The notes: generated from the letters alone by a model not told the origin. A stretch of 58,985 bases of DNA from Candidatus Gemmiger excrementipullorum (GCA_019115045.1 DXEI01000029.1:1-58985); one strand, 5' to 3'; counted from the first letter of the stretch, positions 44,385 through 53,914 are shown. Translations and numbers: made by a program.

Positions 44385-45509
44385 TTAGACGCTGTGGCCC
44401 TTGGCGATGAACACCGGGAAGGTGTCGGTGCCGGAGAGTTTCTTGCCCTCGGTGATGTGGACGTTCTTATCGGTGACCACATACTCGACCTGGCAGTCCG
44501 GCTCGACGACGGTGTCCTGCATAAGCACACAGTTTTTGACAACGGCGCCCTTTTTGACCTGGCAGCCGCGGAACAGCACGCAATTCTCCACCGTGCCTTC
44601 GATCACGCAGCCGTCGGCCAGCAGGCTGTTCTTGACAGAGCTGCCTTCCAGGTAGCGGGTGGGGTTGTCGTCGCGGATCTTGGTGTAGATCGGCGCGCCG
44701 CCAAACAGCGCTTCCATGCTGCCGGGCTCCAGCAGGCGCATGTTCTCGTCGAAGTAGCTCTTCATGTCCGAGATGCGCGCCGCATAGCCCTTGAACTCAT
44801 ACGCCTGCACGTTGAGCAGCTTGAGGTTGCGGGCCAGGATGTCGCGCTCGAAGTAGATCAGGCCGCGCACCGCCGCGTCATGCACGAGGTGGATGAGGGT
44901 CTCGCGCTCAATGACGTAGATGTTCATCGAGAGGTTCTGCTCGCCCAGGCGGTAGTCGTTGGAGAGGATCTCGGTCACACGGCCGCTTTCGTCGATGCGG
45001 ACGGTGTAGTTGTCGCTGCGCGCACCCTCGGGAATGGAGGCGCGGTTGTAGACCATCGTGACGTCGGCGCCGCTGGCGACATGCGCCTCGATCAGCTTGC
45101 CGAAGTCAAAGTTGACGGCAATGTAGGAGTCCGAGAGGATGACGTAGCGCTCTTTCTGCGCTTCGAGCCAGGAGAGGATGCTCTCCAGCGCGTCGACGCG
45201 GCCGGAGTACATCTTGACGCCGCGCTCCGCAAAGGGCGGCACGATGTTGAGGCCGCCGCGCTTGCGGGTGAGGTCCCATTCACGGCCGGCGCCGAGGTGG
45301 TCCATCAGCGAGTGATAGTTGCGGCGCACGATGATGGAGACGTTGTCGATGCCGTTGTTGGCCATGCTGGACAGCATGAAGTCGATCAGACGGTAGCGGC
45401 CGCCGAACGGGATGGAGGCCATCGAGCGCTCCGCCACCAGTTCGGGAACAAGATTATCGTAGGTGTTGGCGAAAATGACGCCGAGAGCGTTGACGTTGCT
45501 GTTTACCAT
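44385..45509 (-). CDS. glgD: Glycogen biosynthesis protein GlgD
   Basis: A 374-residue GlgC paralogue, the partner subunit of clostridial and bacillar ADP-glucose pyrophosphorylase. It keeps the fold ([22 protein letters not shown] and a left-handed helix C-terminus with [18 protein letters not shown]), but the N-terminal GGxGxRL catalytic loop is replaced by [12 protein letters not shown], so it is expected to be regulatory rather than catalytic. It overlaps the glgC stop by 7 bp. Confidence 0.93.
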   Translation of the reverse strand: MVNSNVNALGVIFANTYDNLVPELVAERSMASIPFGGRYRLIDFMLSSMANNGIDNVSIIVRRNYHSLMDHLGAGREWDLTRKRGGLNIVPPFAERGVKMYSGRVDALESILSWLEAQKERYVILSDSYIAVNFDFGKLIEAHVASGADVTMVYNRASIPEGARSDNYTVRIDESGRVTEILSNDYRLGEQNLSMNIYVIERETLIHLVHDAAVRGLIYFERDILARNLKLLNVQAYEFKGYAARISDMKSYFDENMRLLEPGSMEALFGGAPIYTKIRDDNPTRYLEGSSVKNSLLADGCVIEGTVENCVLFRGCQVKKGAVVKNCVLMQDTVVEPDCQVEYVVTDKNVHITEGKKLSGTDTFPVFIAKGHSV

Positions 45510-46726
45510 TGTTCCTCACCATCCTTTACATTGGTAGATACCATTGCCTTGGGGCCGACCGTGGCGCCCTTGCCGACGACGACGCCGGAACCGACCGTGG
45601 CAACGTCGCCGGGCTCGGCGATGTTGAGCGCGCCTTCCGGCATGGCGCCGACCGTGGCGCCCTCCTCGATCGTGACGTTCTCGGCCACGATGCAGTGCTT
45701 GACCGACGCGCCCGCCTTGATGACGGTGCCGCCCATGACGACGGCCGCTTCCACCGTAGCACCCTTTTCGACGGTAACGCCGGGGAACAGGATGGAGTGG
45801 GTGACCGTGCCGTCAATGCGGCAGCCCTCGGACACCATCGAGTTGACGATGGTGGCGTCGGAGCCGATCTTCTGGCAGGGCTGGCCGGAGTTGCGGGAGT
45901 AGATCTTCCAGTTCTCGTCAAACAGGTTGATGCCGGAGTGTTTGGGGTCCAGCACCTCCATGTTGGCCTGCCACAGGCTGGAGATGGTGCCGACGTCTTT
46001 CCAGTAGCCGCTGAAATGGTAGGCGTACATGCGGCGGCCGTCCTTGAGCAGGTTGGGGATGACGTTTTTGCCAAAGTCGTTTTCGGAGTTGGGGTCGGCC
46101 TCGTCCTCGGTGAGGTATTTCTTGAGGATGTCCCAGTTGAAGATGTAGATACCCATCGAGGCCAGGTTGCTCTTGGGCTCTTTGGGTTTTTCCTGGAACT
46201 CGTTGATGCGGTCGTTTTCGTCGGTGACCATCAGGCCGAAGCGGGACGCCTCGCTCCAGGGCACTTCCATGACGGCGACGCTGAACTCGGCGTCTTTTTC
46301 TTTGTGGAAGCGCAGGAAGTCCGAATAATCCTGCTTGCAGATCTGGTCGCCGGAAAGGATAATGACATATTTGGGGTCGTAGCGGTCAATGAAGGAAATG
46401 TTCTGGTAGATCGCGTTGGCAGTGCCCTTGTACCAGTCGGACCCGGTGGCCTGCTGGTAGGGCGGCAGCACATGGACGCCGCCGTGCAGGCGGTCAAGGT
46501 CCCACGGCTGGCCATTGCCGATGTACTCGTTGAGGACCAGCGGCTGGTACTGGGTCAGGATGCCGACGGTGTCGATATCCGAGTTGACGCAGTTGGACAG
46601 CGGAAAGTCGATGATACGGTACTTTCCGCCAAACGGAACTGCGGGCTTGGCGAGCTTTTGGGTCAGCGCATACAGGCGCGAGCCTTGGCCGCCGGCCAGG
46701 ATCATTGCGATCATTTCTTTTGCCAT
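45503..46726 (-). CDS. glgC: Glucose-1-phosphate adenylyltransferase
   Basis: A 407-residue enzyme making ADP-glucose from ATP and glucose-1-phosphate. The N-terminus has the catalytic loop [36 protein letters not shown], with HVLPPYQQ and [10 protein letters not shown] further on and a C-terminal left-handed beta helix. It is probably a hetero-oligomer with GlgD. The start at 46726 has a GGGGAGAAA site upstream. Confidence 0.96.
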   Translation of the reverse strand: MAKEMIAMILAGGQGSRLYALTQKLAKPAVPFGGKYRIIDFPLSNCVNSDIDTVGILTQYQPLVLNEYIGNGQPWDLDRLHGGVHVLPPYQQATGSDWYKGTANAIYQNISFIDRYDPKYVIILSGDQICKQDYSDFLRFHKEKDAEFSVAVMEVPWSEASRFGLMVTDENDRINEFQEKPKEPKSNLASMGIYIFNWDILKKYLTEDEADPNSENDFGKNVIPNLLKDGRRMYAYHFSGYWKDVGTISSLWQANMEVLDPKHSGINLFDENWKIYSRNSGQPCQKIGSDATIVNSMVSEGCRIDGTVTHSILFPGVTVEKGATVEAAVVMGGTVIKAGASVKHCIVAENVTIEEGATVGAMPEGALNIAEPGDVATVGSGVVVGKGATVGPKAMVSTNVKDGEEQW

Positions 46727-46803
46727 AAGATTTCTCCCCTTAATTTACTGGCGTATGCCATTACTAACAAGTGGTCTATCCATCCACGCAGAGGTAAGCG
46801 GGC

Positions 46804-48813
46804 TTACGCCTGCGGTTTGGCGGTGGTGCGGCGCTTGGCCGGTTTTTTGGCAGCCGGCTTTTTGGCTGCGGGTTTTGCCTCGTCCGCCGCGGCTTTGGCG
46901 CGCGGTTTGCGGGCGGCCGGCACCTGGAAATACAGCGTCGACAGCGGCGGCAGCGTCAGCGAGACATGCTGGGCAAAGCCGTGCATCTCGCCCTTTTTGC
47001 TGCGCACGGTGCCGTTGGTCACGCCCGCGCCGCCATACTTGGGATCGTCCGAGTTGAGGATCTCTTTGTAGCTGCCGGGGTTGGGCACGCCCATCTCGTA
47101 ATTTTCGCGCAGAACGGGGTTGAAGTTGCACACGACCAGCAGCATCTTGCCGGCGGCGTCGCGCCGCAGGAAGGCGATGACGCTCTGCTGGTTGTCGTCG
47201 GGCACGATCCACTGGAAGCCTTCCCAGCTGTAGTCGACCTGCCAGAGGGCCGGCGTGTCGCGGTACAGGCGGTTGAGGTCCTTGACGTAGCTTTGCAGCT
47301 GGCGGTGTTTGTCGTAGCCCAGCAGCATCCAGTCCAGCTGCTTTTTCTCGTCCCACTCGATAAACTGGCCGAACTCCTGCCCCATGAACAGCAGCTTTTT
47401 GCCGGGGTGGGCCATCATGTAGCCGTAGAAGGTGCGCAGGTTGGCGAACTTTTCCTCATAGTCGCCGGGCATCTTGTTGATAAGGCTGCACTTGCCGTGC
47501 ACGACCTCGTCGTGGCTGATGGGCAGCACGAAATTCTCGCTGAACGCATAGAAGAAGCTGAAGGTGACCTTGCCATGGTTGCCGGAGCGGAACAGCGGAT
47601 CGGTCTTCATGTAGCTGAGCATGTCGTTCATCCAGCCCATGTTCCACTTGAAGTTGAAGCCCAGGCCGCCGTCCGACGCCGGTTTGGTGACCAGCGGCCA
47701 GGCGGTGGACTCCTCGGCGATCATCATCTTGTGCGGGTAACGGCCCAGAATGGCCGAGTTGAGCTTTTGCAGGAAGGCGATGGCCTCGAGGTTCTCTTTG
47801 CCGCCCTTGCTGTTCTGCTCCCACTCGCCGTCGCGGCGGTTGTAGTCGAGGTAGAGCATGCTGGCCACGGCGTCGACGCGCAAGCCGTCGATGTGGTACT
47901 TCTCGATCCAGAACATCGCGCTGGAGATCAGGAAGCTGGCGACCTCGTTCATGCCATAGTTAAAGACCATGGTCCCCCACTCTTTGTGCTCGCCGCGGCG
48001 TGGGTTGGGGTCCTCATAGCAGGGGGCGCCGTCGAACATGTACAGCCCGTAGCCGTCCTTGGGGAAGTGCGCGGGCACCCAGTCCAGAATGACGCCGATG
48101 CCGGCCTGGTGCAGCTTGTCCACAAAGGCCATAAAGTCCTTGGGGGTACCGTAGCGGCTGGTGGGCGCAAAGTACCCGGTGACCTGGTAGCCCCAGCTGC
48201 CGTCAAACGGGTATTCGGTCACGGGCAGCAGCTCCACATGGGTGTAGCCCATCTCTTTTATGTAGGGGATCAGCTCGTCGGCCAGCTCCGAGTAGTTGTA
48301 GGGCACGCCGTTCTCGGGGTCCTTCATCTTCCAGCTGCCGGCATGCATCTCGTAGATGGACATGGGGCTGTTGATGATGTCGCGGCTCTGCTCGGCCTTG
48401 TTCCAGGCGTCGTCGCCCCAGGGGTAGCCCTCAATGTCATAGACCTTGCTGCCGTTGGAGGGGCGGGTCTCGGTATGGAAGGCGTAGGGGTCGGCTTTGT
48501 AGATGCGCTCGTCTGCGGCCGTGGTGATGCAGTATTTATAGACGTCATACTCCCGGATGCCGGGGATGAACAACTCCCAGATGCCTTCGGCCACCTTCTG
48601 CATGGGGTGGTCCTCCGGCGCCCAGTTGTTGAAATCGCCGACGACGGTCACGGCGCGCGCGTGGGGGGCCCACACGCGGAACATCGCGCCGGGCTGGCCG
48701 TCCTGCTCACACAGGTGCGCGCCGAAATAGCTGTACGCCTCCTGATTGTTGCCCTGGTGGAAGAGGTAAAGGGGCAGATCAGAACTTTGGGGCGTCTGGT
48801 TGCCTTGCTTCAA
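46804..48813 (-). CDS. glgB: 1,4-alpha-glucan branching enzyme with a basic C-terminal tail
   Basis: A 669-residue GH13 branching enzyme. A CBM48 domain comes first (FRVWAPHARAVTVVGDFNNW), then the barrel with DWVPAHFPKDGYGL, DGLRVDAVASMLYLDY (nucleophile Asp), IAEEST (acid Glu) and PISHDEVVH. The last 40 residues are a low-complexity Lys/Ala/Pro tail (AAKKPAAKKPAKRR), not part of the enzyme fold. The start is taken as TTG at 48813, eight bases after AAAGGAGAG; the ATG of the track ORF has no ribosome site and lies upstream of the promoter. First gene of glgBCDA. Confidence 0.93.
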   Translation of the reverse strand: MKQGNQTPQSSDLPLYLFHQGNNQEAYSYFGAHLCEQDGQPGAMFRVWAPHARAVTVVGDFNNWAPEDHPMQKVAEGIWELFIPGIREYDVYKYCITTAADERIYKADPYAFHTETRPSNGSKVYDIEGYPWGDDAWNKAEQSRDIINSPMSIYEMHAGSWKMKDPENGVPYNYSELADELIPYIKEMGYTHVELLPVTEYPFDGSWGYQVTGYFAPTSRYGTPKDFMAFVDKLHQAGIGVILDWVPAHFPKDGYGLYMFDGAPCYEDPNPRRGEHKEWGTMVFNYGMNEVASFLISSAMFWIEKYHIDGLRVDAVASMLYLDYNRRDGEWEQNSKGGKENLEAIAFLQKLNSAILGRYPHKMMIAEESTAWPLVTKPASDGGLGFNFKWNMGWMNDMLSYMKTDPLFRSGNHGKVTFSFFYAFSENFVLPISHDEVVHGKCSLINKMPGDYEEKFANLRTFYGYMMAHPGKKLLFMGQEFGQFIEWDEKKQLDWMLLGYDKHRQLQSYVKDLNRLYRDTPALWQVDYSWEGFQWIVPDDNQQSVIAFLRRDAAGKMLLVVCNFNPVLRENYEMGVPNPGSYKEILNSDDPKYGGAGVTNGTVRSKKGEMHGFAQHVSLTLPPLSTLYFQVPAARKPRAKAAADEAKPAAKKPAAKKPAKRRTTAKPQA

Positions 48814-48871
48814 AACGATCTCTCCTTTGGGGGGCCGGCGCAGGGTCGGCCCGGTGTATTTGGCTATTTCT

Positions 48872-48900
48872 ATATTACCCGTTTCGCACAGGAATTTCAA
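48872..48900 (-). promoter_or_regulatory. Promoter of the glycogen operon
   Basis: On the minus strand TTGAAA, a 17-bp spacer and TAATAT. Confidence 0.72.
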
Positions 48901-48996
48901 GGTTTTTCTGTAATAATCCGCTAAAATTTTGGGGGCACCTTTTTGCGATTTGTGCAACTTTTACACAAAGTGCCTCGCATTGTTGTATTCTTATAC

Positions 48997-49034
48997 AAAA
49001 AAGCCCCGCACAAGGTTTTTACACCTTATGCAGG
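48997..49034 (-). terminator. Terminator of the SGNH hydrolase gene
   Basis: On the minus strand CCCTGCATAAGGT, loop, ACCTTGTGCGGGG, C, then TTTTTT. Confidence 0.82.
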
Positions 49035-49046
49035 GTTGTGCAATAT

Positions 49047-50048
49047 TTATGCGCCGTAGATATAGTAGGGGTTCTGCCCGCTGTACAGGCTGCGGCGGTT
49101 CCACACCGTGTGGGTGGCCAGATACTCGGCCCAGGCGCGATAGCCCGAGGGGGTAAAATGCACGCCGTCGGTCTCGTACTCGTCGATCTGGCTGCCGTCC
49201 GAGGGGTAGGTCAGTACCTCACGGATGTTGACAAAGTAGCACCCCTTGCGCAGCGCCAGGTTGGCCAGCAGGTCGTTGACGGTATAGATGCGCGCATTGT
49301 CCAGCCCGGGCTTGGACTCGATGACGGTCTCCTGCACGCCGGGGATCGCCTGGATGTAGAAGATGACGCCGGGGTTGAGCTGCTCGCGCAACATGTCGAT
49401 CATGCGCTCATAATACGCCAGGAAGCTGTCCTCATTGCCCTGGGTGACCAGATTGTTGGTGCCCACCAGGATGTAGACGTAGTCCGGCTGGCTGGCCACG
49501 ATGGCCTCCATCGGCGTCTCGCTGGCGCCGGTGACGGCGTTGTTCATCGTCGTATTGTTGACGAAGCTGTTGACGCCGGCACTGATATAGGTGGCGTAAT
49601 GCGCGTTGGGGTAGCCGGTCTCATAGATGCCCAGGCCCGAGGCGATGCTGTCGCCCACAAAGGTGACGGTGTCGAAATACTGGCTGGTGACGGTGCCCAG
49701 CATCGGCACGCCGATCATGCGGTGGTCGGTGTTGAGGTATTCGGTGTCGATGGTCTGCGCCACCGGGGTCGAGGTGTTCCACGCCGCCGTGTCCACCGCC
49801 TGCACGATGCGCTGCGGTTCTTCACCCGCGGCGGGCGTCGGGGTGGGGGTGGGCGCGGCGCTCGCTTCGGGCGCCGGCGTGGGCTCCGCCGTGGCTTCCG
49901 GCGCAGCCTGCGGCGCCTTGCCGCCGTGCTGCCAGTACAGCCCTGCGGCGACGCAGACCGCGGCCAGCAGCACCAGCACGACCACGACCAGGCGGCGGCG
50001 ACGGCGGCTTTTTGCGTATTCGTTGCGGTAGGTATAAAAATCAGCCAT
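49047..50048 (-). CDS. Membrane-anchored SGNH/GDSL hydrolase
   Basis: A 333-residue extracellular esterase-like protein. A short cytoplasmic tail with RRRRR precedes one transmembrane anchor (LVVVVLVLLAAVCVAAGLYW), then a Pro/Thr/Ala-rich spacer (to about residue 75) and the SGNH fold. Block I is FVGDSIASG (Ser), block III VGTNNL (Asn) and block V DGVHFTPSG (Asp, His), so the active site is complete. Such proteins often de-acetylate or de-acylate wall glycans. The substrate is unknown. AGGAG precedes the start; monocistronic. Confidence 0.88.
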   Translation of the reverse strand: MADFYTYRNEYAKSRRRRRLVVVVLVLLAAVCVAAGLYWQHGGKAPQAAPEATAEPTPAPEASAAPTPTPTPAAGEEPQRIVQAVDTAAWNTSTPVAQTIDTEYLNTDHRMIGVPMLGTVTSQYFDTVTFVGDSIASGLGIYETGYPNAHYATYISAGVNSFVNNTTMNNAVTGASETPMEAIVASQPDYVYILVGTNNLVTQGNEDSFLAYYERMIDMLREQLNPGVIFYIQAIPGVQETVIESKPGLDNARIYTVNDLLANLALRKGCYFVNIREVLTYPSDGSQIDEYETDGVHFTPSGYRAWAEYLATHTVWNRRSLYSGQNPYYIYGA

Positions 50049-50088
50049 AGAAGATCTCCTGACAGGGTTCGATTTGCGATACACAGTT

Positions 50089-50117
50089 ATTATACCGCGT
50101 TTGGCGGGCAGTGGCAA
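50089..50117 (-). promoter_or_regulatory. Promoter of the SGNH hydrolase gene
   Basis: On the minus strand TTGCCA, a 17-bp spacer and TATAAT. Confidence 0.8.
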
Positions 50118-50169
50118 GGGGCGGCGGCATCTTTTACAAGCGCGCTTTGCCGCGCGCCGGGATTTTCAC

Positions 50170-50198
50170 TTGACGCAGCCGCCCCCGCCCCCTATAAT
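50170..50198 (+). promoter_or_regulatory. Promoter of the DegV-family gene
   Basis: TTGACG, a 17-bp spacer and TATAAT. Confidence 0.82.
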
Positions 50199-50245
50199 AA
50201 TGGTAAGAAACCGGTAAAAAGCCGGAGAGAAGGAGGCACTGCCCT

Positions 50246-51085
50246 ATGTCTTGGATGATCGTATGCGATACTTCCTGCGAGATCCGGGCTTTGGAACACC
50301 CCGCACCGGGGGTGCAGTTTGCCCTGGCCCCGTTCAAGATCCGCATCGGCACGCGCGAATATGTAGACCTGCCGACGCTGAACGTGCCGCAGATGCTGCA
50401 GGCCATGACCGATTACAACGGCGCCAGCACCAGCGCCTGCCCCAGCCCCGAAGAATGGGCCGAATACTTTTTGCAGGCCGACCAGGTCATTGCGATCACG
50501 ATCAGCAGCAATCTTTCGGGCAGCTACAACGCGGCGCTCTCGGCCCGGCAGATGGTGCTGGAAGAACACCCCGAAAAGAAGATCTTTATTTTGGACACGC
50601 TGAGCTGCGGCGGCGCGCTGGGCGATGCCGCCGAGCTGGCCAACAAGCTGATCGGCGAAGGGCTCGACTTTGACGACGTCTGCTTTGCGCTGCAAAAATT
50701 TGCCGAGACGACGCATATCCTGTTTGCGCTGGCCAGCTTTGACAACCTGGCCAAAAACGGCCGCGTGAGCAAGGTCGTAGGCTTTATTGCCGGGCGGCTG
50801 AACATGCGCGTGCTGGGCCGCCGCACCCACGACGGGCGCATCGACTTTTTCTACAAGACGCGCGGCGAGACCCGCGTGCTGGCCAAAATTCTGGAACAGA
50901 TGGACGCCGACAAGTACGACGGCGTGCACCCGGTGTTCATCAGCGAGTGCAACAACCAGAACGCCGCCAGCCTGCTGGAGCACGGCATCCACGCCAAATG
51001 GCCGGAGGCCAAGGTGCGCATTTTGCCCTGCGCCGGGCTGTGCAGCTTTTACGCGCAGGACCAGGGCATCATCATCACCTACTGA
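50246..51085 (+). CDS. DegV-family fatty-acid-binding protein
   Basis: A 279-residue DegV protein (MSWMIVCDTSCEI; STSACPSPEEWAEYF; ITISSNLSGSYNAA; DTLSCGGALGDAAELA), with the lipid-binding cleft motifs of the family. Some members are FakB subunits that present fatty acids to the kinase FakA; no FakA gene is present here, so the role is uncertain. AAGGAGG precedes the start; it has its own promoter and terminator. Confidence 0.92.
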   Translation: MSWMIVCDTSCEIRALEHPAPGVQFALAPFKIRIGTREYVDLPTLNVPQMLQAMTDYNGASTSACPSPEEWAEYFLQADQVIAITISSNLSGSYNAALSARQMVLEEHPEKKIFILDTLSCGGALGDAAELANKLIGEGLDFDDVCFALQKFAETTHILFALASFDNLAKNGRVSKVVGFIAGRLNMRVLGRRTHDGRIDFFYKTRGETRVLAKILEQMDADKYDGVHPVFISECNNQNAASLLEHGIHAKWPEAKVRILPCAGLCSFYAQDQGIIITY

Positions 51086-51116
51086 GAGTTCGCTGCTCCC
51101 CTGCCCGCATACGCAG

Positions 51117-51149
51117 CGCCCCGCAGCCGTTTGGCTGCGGGGCGTTTTT
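51117..51149 (+). terminator. Terminator of the DegV-family gene
   Basis: CGCCCCGCAGCC, loop GTTT, GGCTGCGGGGCG, then TTTTT. Confidence 0.88.
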
Positions 51150-51150
51150 G

Positions 51151-52125
51151 TTATGCTTCGTCTGCGGGTCCCTGGGCGTCGCGCGCCTGCCGGCGGCGCA
51201 GGCGCTCCACAAAGGCGGCGCGCTGCTTTTTCCAGCGGGCGTCGGCTTCCGGCGTGGGCGGGCAGGTGCAGCGGGCAAAACTCCAGTGCAGCCCGTCGCG
51301 CCGGCTGAGCTTGAACCGCACGTACCAGTGCCCGCAATACGGGCAGGTGCTGCGGGTATAGTAGCCGGTGTTGCCACGCTTGAGCCAGACTTCGTCATGC
51401 GTCAGGCGCGCGCCGCACTCGGGGCAGAAAACCGCGTTGAGTTCCTCGGCATTGCGGTAGTCGTCGTGGTCCAGGCGGTCCATGAACACCCGGACGTCCC
51501 GCGCCGCGGCGTCGGCGTCCAGCAGCGCTTCGCGCAGCTGTTCTTCCTCCGTCGGGTAGGCGGCCAGGCCCTCGGCCAGCGGCAGTTTGCGGCAGATCTT
51601 TGCGGTGTACAGCGCGTCGTCCAGCGCGTGGTGGAACGGTTCCTCCTTGGGGATGCCCAGGCGGTCGACGACGCTTTCCAGCGTCATGCCCTCGCCCTCT
51701 TTGCGCGGGTAGGCCTGCAAAAAGAGCCGCTGCAGGTCATACCAGTGCGCGGGCCAGCGCTCGTCCAGCCCGACAAGGAAGAGGTTCTGTTTGAGCACTG
51801 GCACGTCGTCGAGGCCCCACTCGGCCAGTTCGGCGTCGGGGCCGGCCCAGTCGATGAATTTTTGCAGCCCTTCGCGCATCGGCAGGCCGCTGTCCAGGTC
51901 GCCCTGCGACAGGCCGGTGACCTTGGCAATGTGGTGCTGCAATTTGCGGAAGATGCGCGGGCGCAGGTTGACTTCAAAGGTATCCAGCACGTCGCCGCGC
52001 GCGTTGATGCGCACCGCGCCGATCTGGATGATCTCGCCGCGCAGCGTCAGTTCGGCGCCGTGGTAAGTAAAGGTCTTGGGCTTATAGCCGATGTTCCATT
52101 CCAAGTCAAATACGATCAGGTTCAC
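51151..52125 (-). CDS. DEDDh 3'-5' exonuclease with a C-terminal zinc ribbon
   Basis: A 324-residue exonuclease of the DnaQ/ExoX type. Metal ligands appear in VFDLEWN (DxE) and PFHHALDDA (HxxxxD). A zinc ribbon follows (CPECG at about residue 235 and CPYCG at about 262), an unusual addition, and a basic helical tail ends the protein. The start is GTG at 52125 with AGGAGGAG upstream. It lies 4 bp after the HAD phosphatase gene. DNA repair or RNA trimming are both possible. Confidence 0.85.
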   Translation of the reverse strand: MNLIVFDLEWNIGYKPKTFTYHGAELTLRGEIIQIGAVRINARGDVLDTFEVNLRPRIFRKLQHHIAKVTGLSQGDLDSGLPMREGLQKFIDWAGPDAELAEWGLDDVPVLKQNLFLVGLDERWPAHWYDLQRLFLQAYPRKEGEGMTLESVVDRLGIPKEEPFHHALDDALYTAKICRKLPLAEGLAAYPTEEEQLREALLDADAAARDVRVFMDRLDHDDYRNAEELNAVFCPECGARLTHDEVWLKRGNTGYYTRSTCPYCGHWYVRFKLSRRDGLHWSFARCTCPPTPEADARWKKQRAAFVERLRRRQARDAQGPADEA

Positions 52126-52129
52126 GGGT

Positions 52130-52948
52130 TCAGCGCTCCTCCTGCAAAATATAGCGTTCCACGGCCAGGCCGACGCCGTCGTGGTCGTTGTCGGCGGTCA
52201 CGAACGCCGCGGCCGCTTTCACCGGCGGCTGGGCGTTGCCCATCGCCACACCCAGGCCCGCATAGCGGATCATCGGCAAGTCGTTCCAGCCGTCGCCGCA
52301 GGCCATCAGGTTTTGCGCCGTCAGGCCCTTGCGGCGCAGCAGCAGTTCCAGCGCGGCGGCCTTCTCCACATGCAGGGGCATCGTCTCGATAAAAAACGGC
52401 TGCGAGCGGTAGATGGAAAGCCGGCCGGCAAATTCCTGCTGCATCAGTTCCTCCACGTGCGGCATATCCACCGGGTCGCCGGTCAGCAGCAGTTTGTGGA
52501 TGGGCCAGCGGATCTCGCCCGACAGGTCGGGGACTTCGCGCACCGGGATCTTGTTGATGCGCGCTTCCTCCTGCACATAGGGGCTGGCGGCGTGCTCGGT
52601 CACGATGCCTCCGGCGTCGTAGGTCAGCGCCACGGTGTTCCAGTAACGGCTGAAGGTACATACCGGTTCGATGAGTTCGGGCGGGAACGCCCGGCTGACC
52701 AGCGTCTCGCCGGTGCGGCAGTCGATGACTTTGCCGCCGTTGTAGCTTAAAATGCAGCCGCCGGTCTTTTCCAGTTCCAGCTCGCGCGCCAGCGGCCAGA
52801 TGCCCACCGTCGGCCGGCCGCTGGCCAGCACGATGCAGACGCCGCGACGCGCCGCCTGCTGCAGCGCCGCTTTGGTGCGCGGCGTGATGATCTTGTCGCG
52901 GTTGGTCAGCGTGCCGTCCAGGTCCAGTGCCAGCACTTGGTATTGCAT
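52130..52948 (-). CDS. Cof-type HAD phosphatase
   Basis: A 272-residue HAD hydrolase of the Cof/YidA group. The nucleophile is in LDLDGTLTN, motif II in VLASGRPT, Lys in the middle of the cap-proximal region and motif IV in CGDGWNDLPM. These dephosphorylate sugar phosphates or cofactors such as FMN; the substrate is not clear. The start MQYQVLAL is preferred; the track ORF begins beyond the promoter. Confidence 0.9.
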   Translation of the reverse strand: MQYQVLALDLDGTLTNRDKIITPRTKAALQQAARRGVCIVLASGRPTVGIWPLARELELEKTGGCILSYNGGKVIDCRTGETLVSRAFPPELIEPVCTFSRYWNTVALTYDAGGIVTEHAASPYVQEEARINKIPVREVPDLSGEIRWPIHKLLLTGDPVDMPHVEELMQQEFAGRLSIYRSQPFFIETMPLHVEKAAALELLLRRKGLTAQNLMACGDGWNDLPMIRYAGLGVAMGNAQPPVKAAAAFVTADNDHDGVGLAVERYILQEER

Positions 52949-52979
52949 ACAGTCGCCCCCGGGTGCATAGTTTGCCTTT

Positions 52980-53008
52980 ATTGTACCGTAAACGCGCCGA
53001 ATGTGCAA
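52980..53008 (-). promoter_or_regulatory. Promoter of the HAD-exonuclease pair
   Basis: On the minus strand TTGCAC, a 17-bp spacer and TACAAT. It is back to back with the mntP promoter. Confidence 0.75.
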
Positions 53009-53017
53009 GATGCGCGC

Positions 53018-53046
53018 TTGACAACGCCGCGCCCCCATGGTAAGAT
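53018..53046 (+). promoter_or_regulatory. Promoter of the mntP leader
   Basis: TTGACA, a 17-bp spacer and TAAGAT. Confidence 0.8.
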
Positions 53047-53049
53047 ACC

Positions 53050-53190
53050 CCCAGAGTAAGGGAGTAGTCGGCGCCGCGTGGAGCAGACACGGCGCAGTTC
53101 TGCCAACACATTGGGCCGCACGGCCCTGGCTCGACTTGAAATGACGAGACTTACCTGTTCCGCCAACTGCGGGGCAGGTAGGTCTTTTTT
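53050..53190 (+). promoter_or_regulatory. yybP-ykoY (manganese) riboswitch with terminator
   Basis: The leader before mntP has TAAGGGAGTAGTCGGCG at the 5' end and GACGAGACTTACC near the 3' end, the two conserved strands of the yybP-ykoY aptamer. The second strand is part of a terminator: AGACTTACCTG pairs with CAGGTAGGTCT (one G-U) and is followed by TTTTTT. Mn2+ binding should hold the aptamer and prevent termination, switching on the exporter. Confidence 0.85.
53148..53190 (+). terminator. Riboswitch expression-platform terminator
   Basis: AGACTTACCTG/CAGGTAGGTCT with an inner CCGC/GCGG, then TTTTTT. Confidence 0.87.
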
Positions 53191-53230
53191 GTTTCGGGCC
53201 GCGCCGTCACACAAAACGGAGGAATTTTCT

Positions 53231-53788
53231 ATGTCGTTGCTCGATCTTATCCTGATCGCGGTCAGCCTCTCGATGGATGCGTTCGCGGTCTCCATCTGCA
53301 AAGGGCTTTCGGTGCGCAGCGTCAGCGCCCGCCACGCGCTGGCCTGCGGGCTGTGGTTCGGCGGGTTTCAGGCGTTGATGCCGGCGCTGGGGTACTTCCT
53401 CGGCGGGCAGTTCTCGGCCTGGCTGACCCGGTTTGGCCCATGGGTGGCGTTTTTGCTGCTGAGCATCATCGGCGCGAACATGGTCAAGGAGAGCTTTGGC
53501 GCGGACGAAGCGCTCAACGACGACTTCTCGCCCGCCGCGATGCTGCCGCTGGCCATCGCCACCAGCATCGACGCGTTTGCCATCGGCGTCAGCTTTGCCG
53601 CCATGCAGGTGCGCATCGTACCGGCTGTGGCGCTCATCGGCTGCATCACCTGCGCGCTGTCGGCGCTGGGCGTCAAGGTGGGCGCAGTGTTCGGCGCCAA
53701 ATACCGCGCCCTGGCCGAGCGTGTGGGCGGCGCGGTGCTGATCGCCATCGGCCTGAAAACGCTGATGAGCGGTATGGGCATGCTGTAA
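53231..53788 (+). CDS. mntP: Manganese efflux pump MntP
   Basis: A 185-residue membrane protein with six helices and the internal repeat LSMDAFAVS (helix 1) and TSIDAFAIGVS (helix 4), whose Asp residues are part of the Mn2+ pathway in the MntP family. It exports Mn2+. The upstream manganese riboswitch supports the assignment. CGGAGGA precedes the ATG. Confidence 0.95.
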   Translation: MSLLDLILIAVSLSMDAFAVSICKGLSVRSVSARHALACGLWFGGFQALMPALGYFLGGQFSAWLTRFGPWVAFLLLSIIGANMVKESFGADEALNDDFSPAAMLPLAIATSIDAFAIGVSFAAMQVRIVPAVALIGCITCALSALGVKVGAVFGAKYRALAERVGGAVLIAIGLKTLMSGMGML

Positions 53789-53799
53789 AATGCAAAGGG

Positions 53800-53836
53800 G
53801 CCGGGGCGTGCAGACTTGCGCGCCCCCGGCTTTTTT
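53800..53836 (+). terminator. Terminator of mntP
   Basis: GCCGGGG...CCCCGGC with a GC/GC inner pairing, then TTTTTT. Confidence 0.83.
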
Positions 53837-53867
53837 GGCGGCACACCGCCTGTAAACGGAACGTCGG

Positions 53868-53895
53868 TTGCCATTTTGTGCATTCGTGCTATACT
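53868..53895 (+). promoter_or_regulatory. Promoter of the XRE-family gene
   Basis: TTGCCA, a 16-bp spacer and TATACT with TGC extension. Confidence 0.7.
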
Positions 53896-53914
53896 GTGGG
53901 CAAGGAGGTGGCCC

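Noticed and set aside
46966-48924. 652-residue plus-strand ORF opposite glgB
   Set aside because: Antisense shadow of a well-supported enzyme gene.
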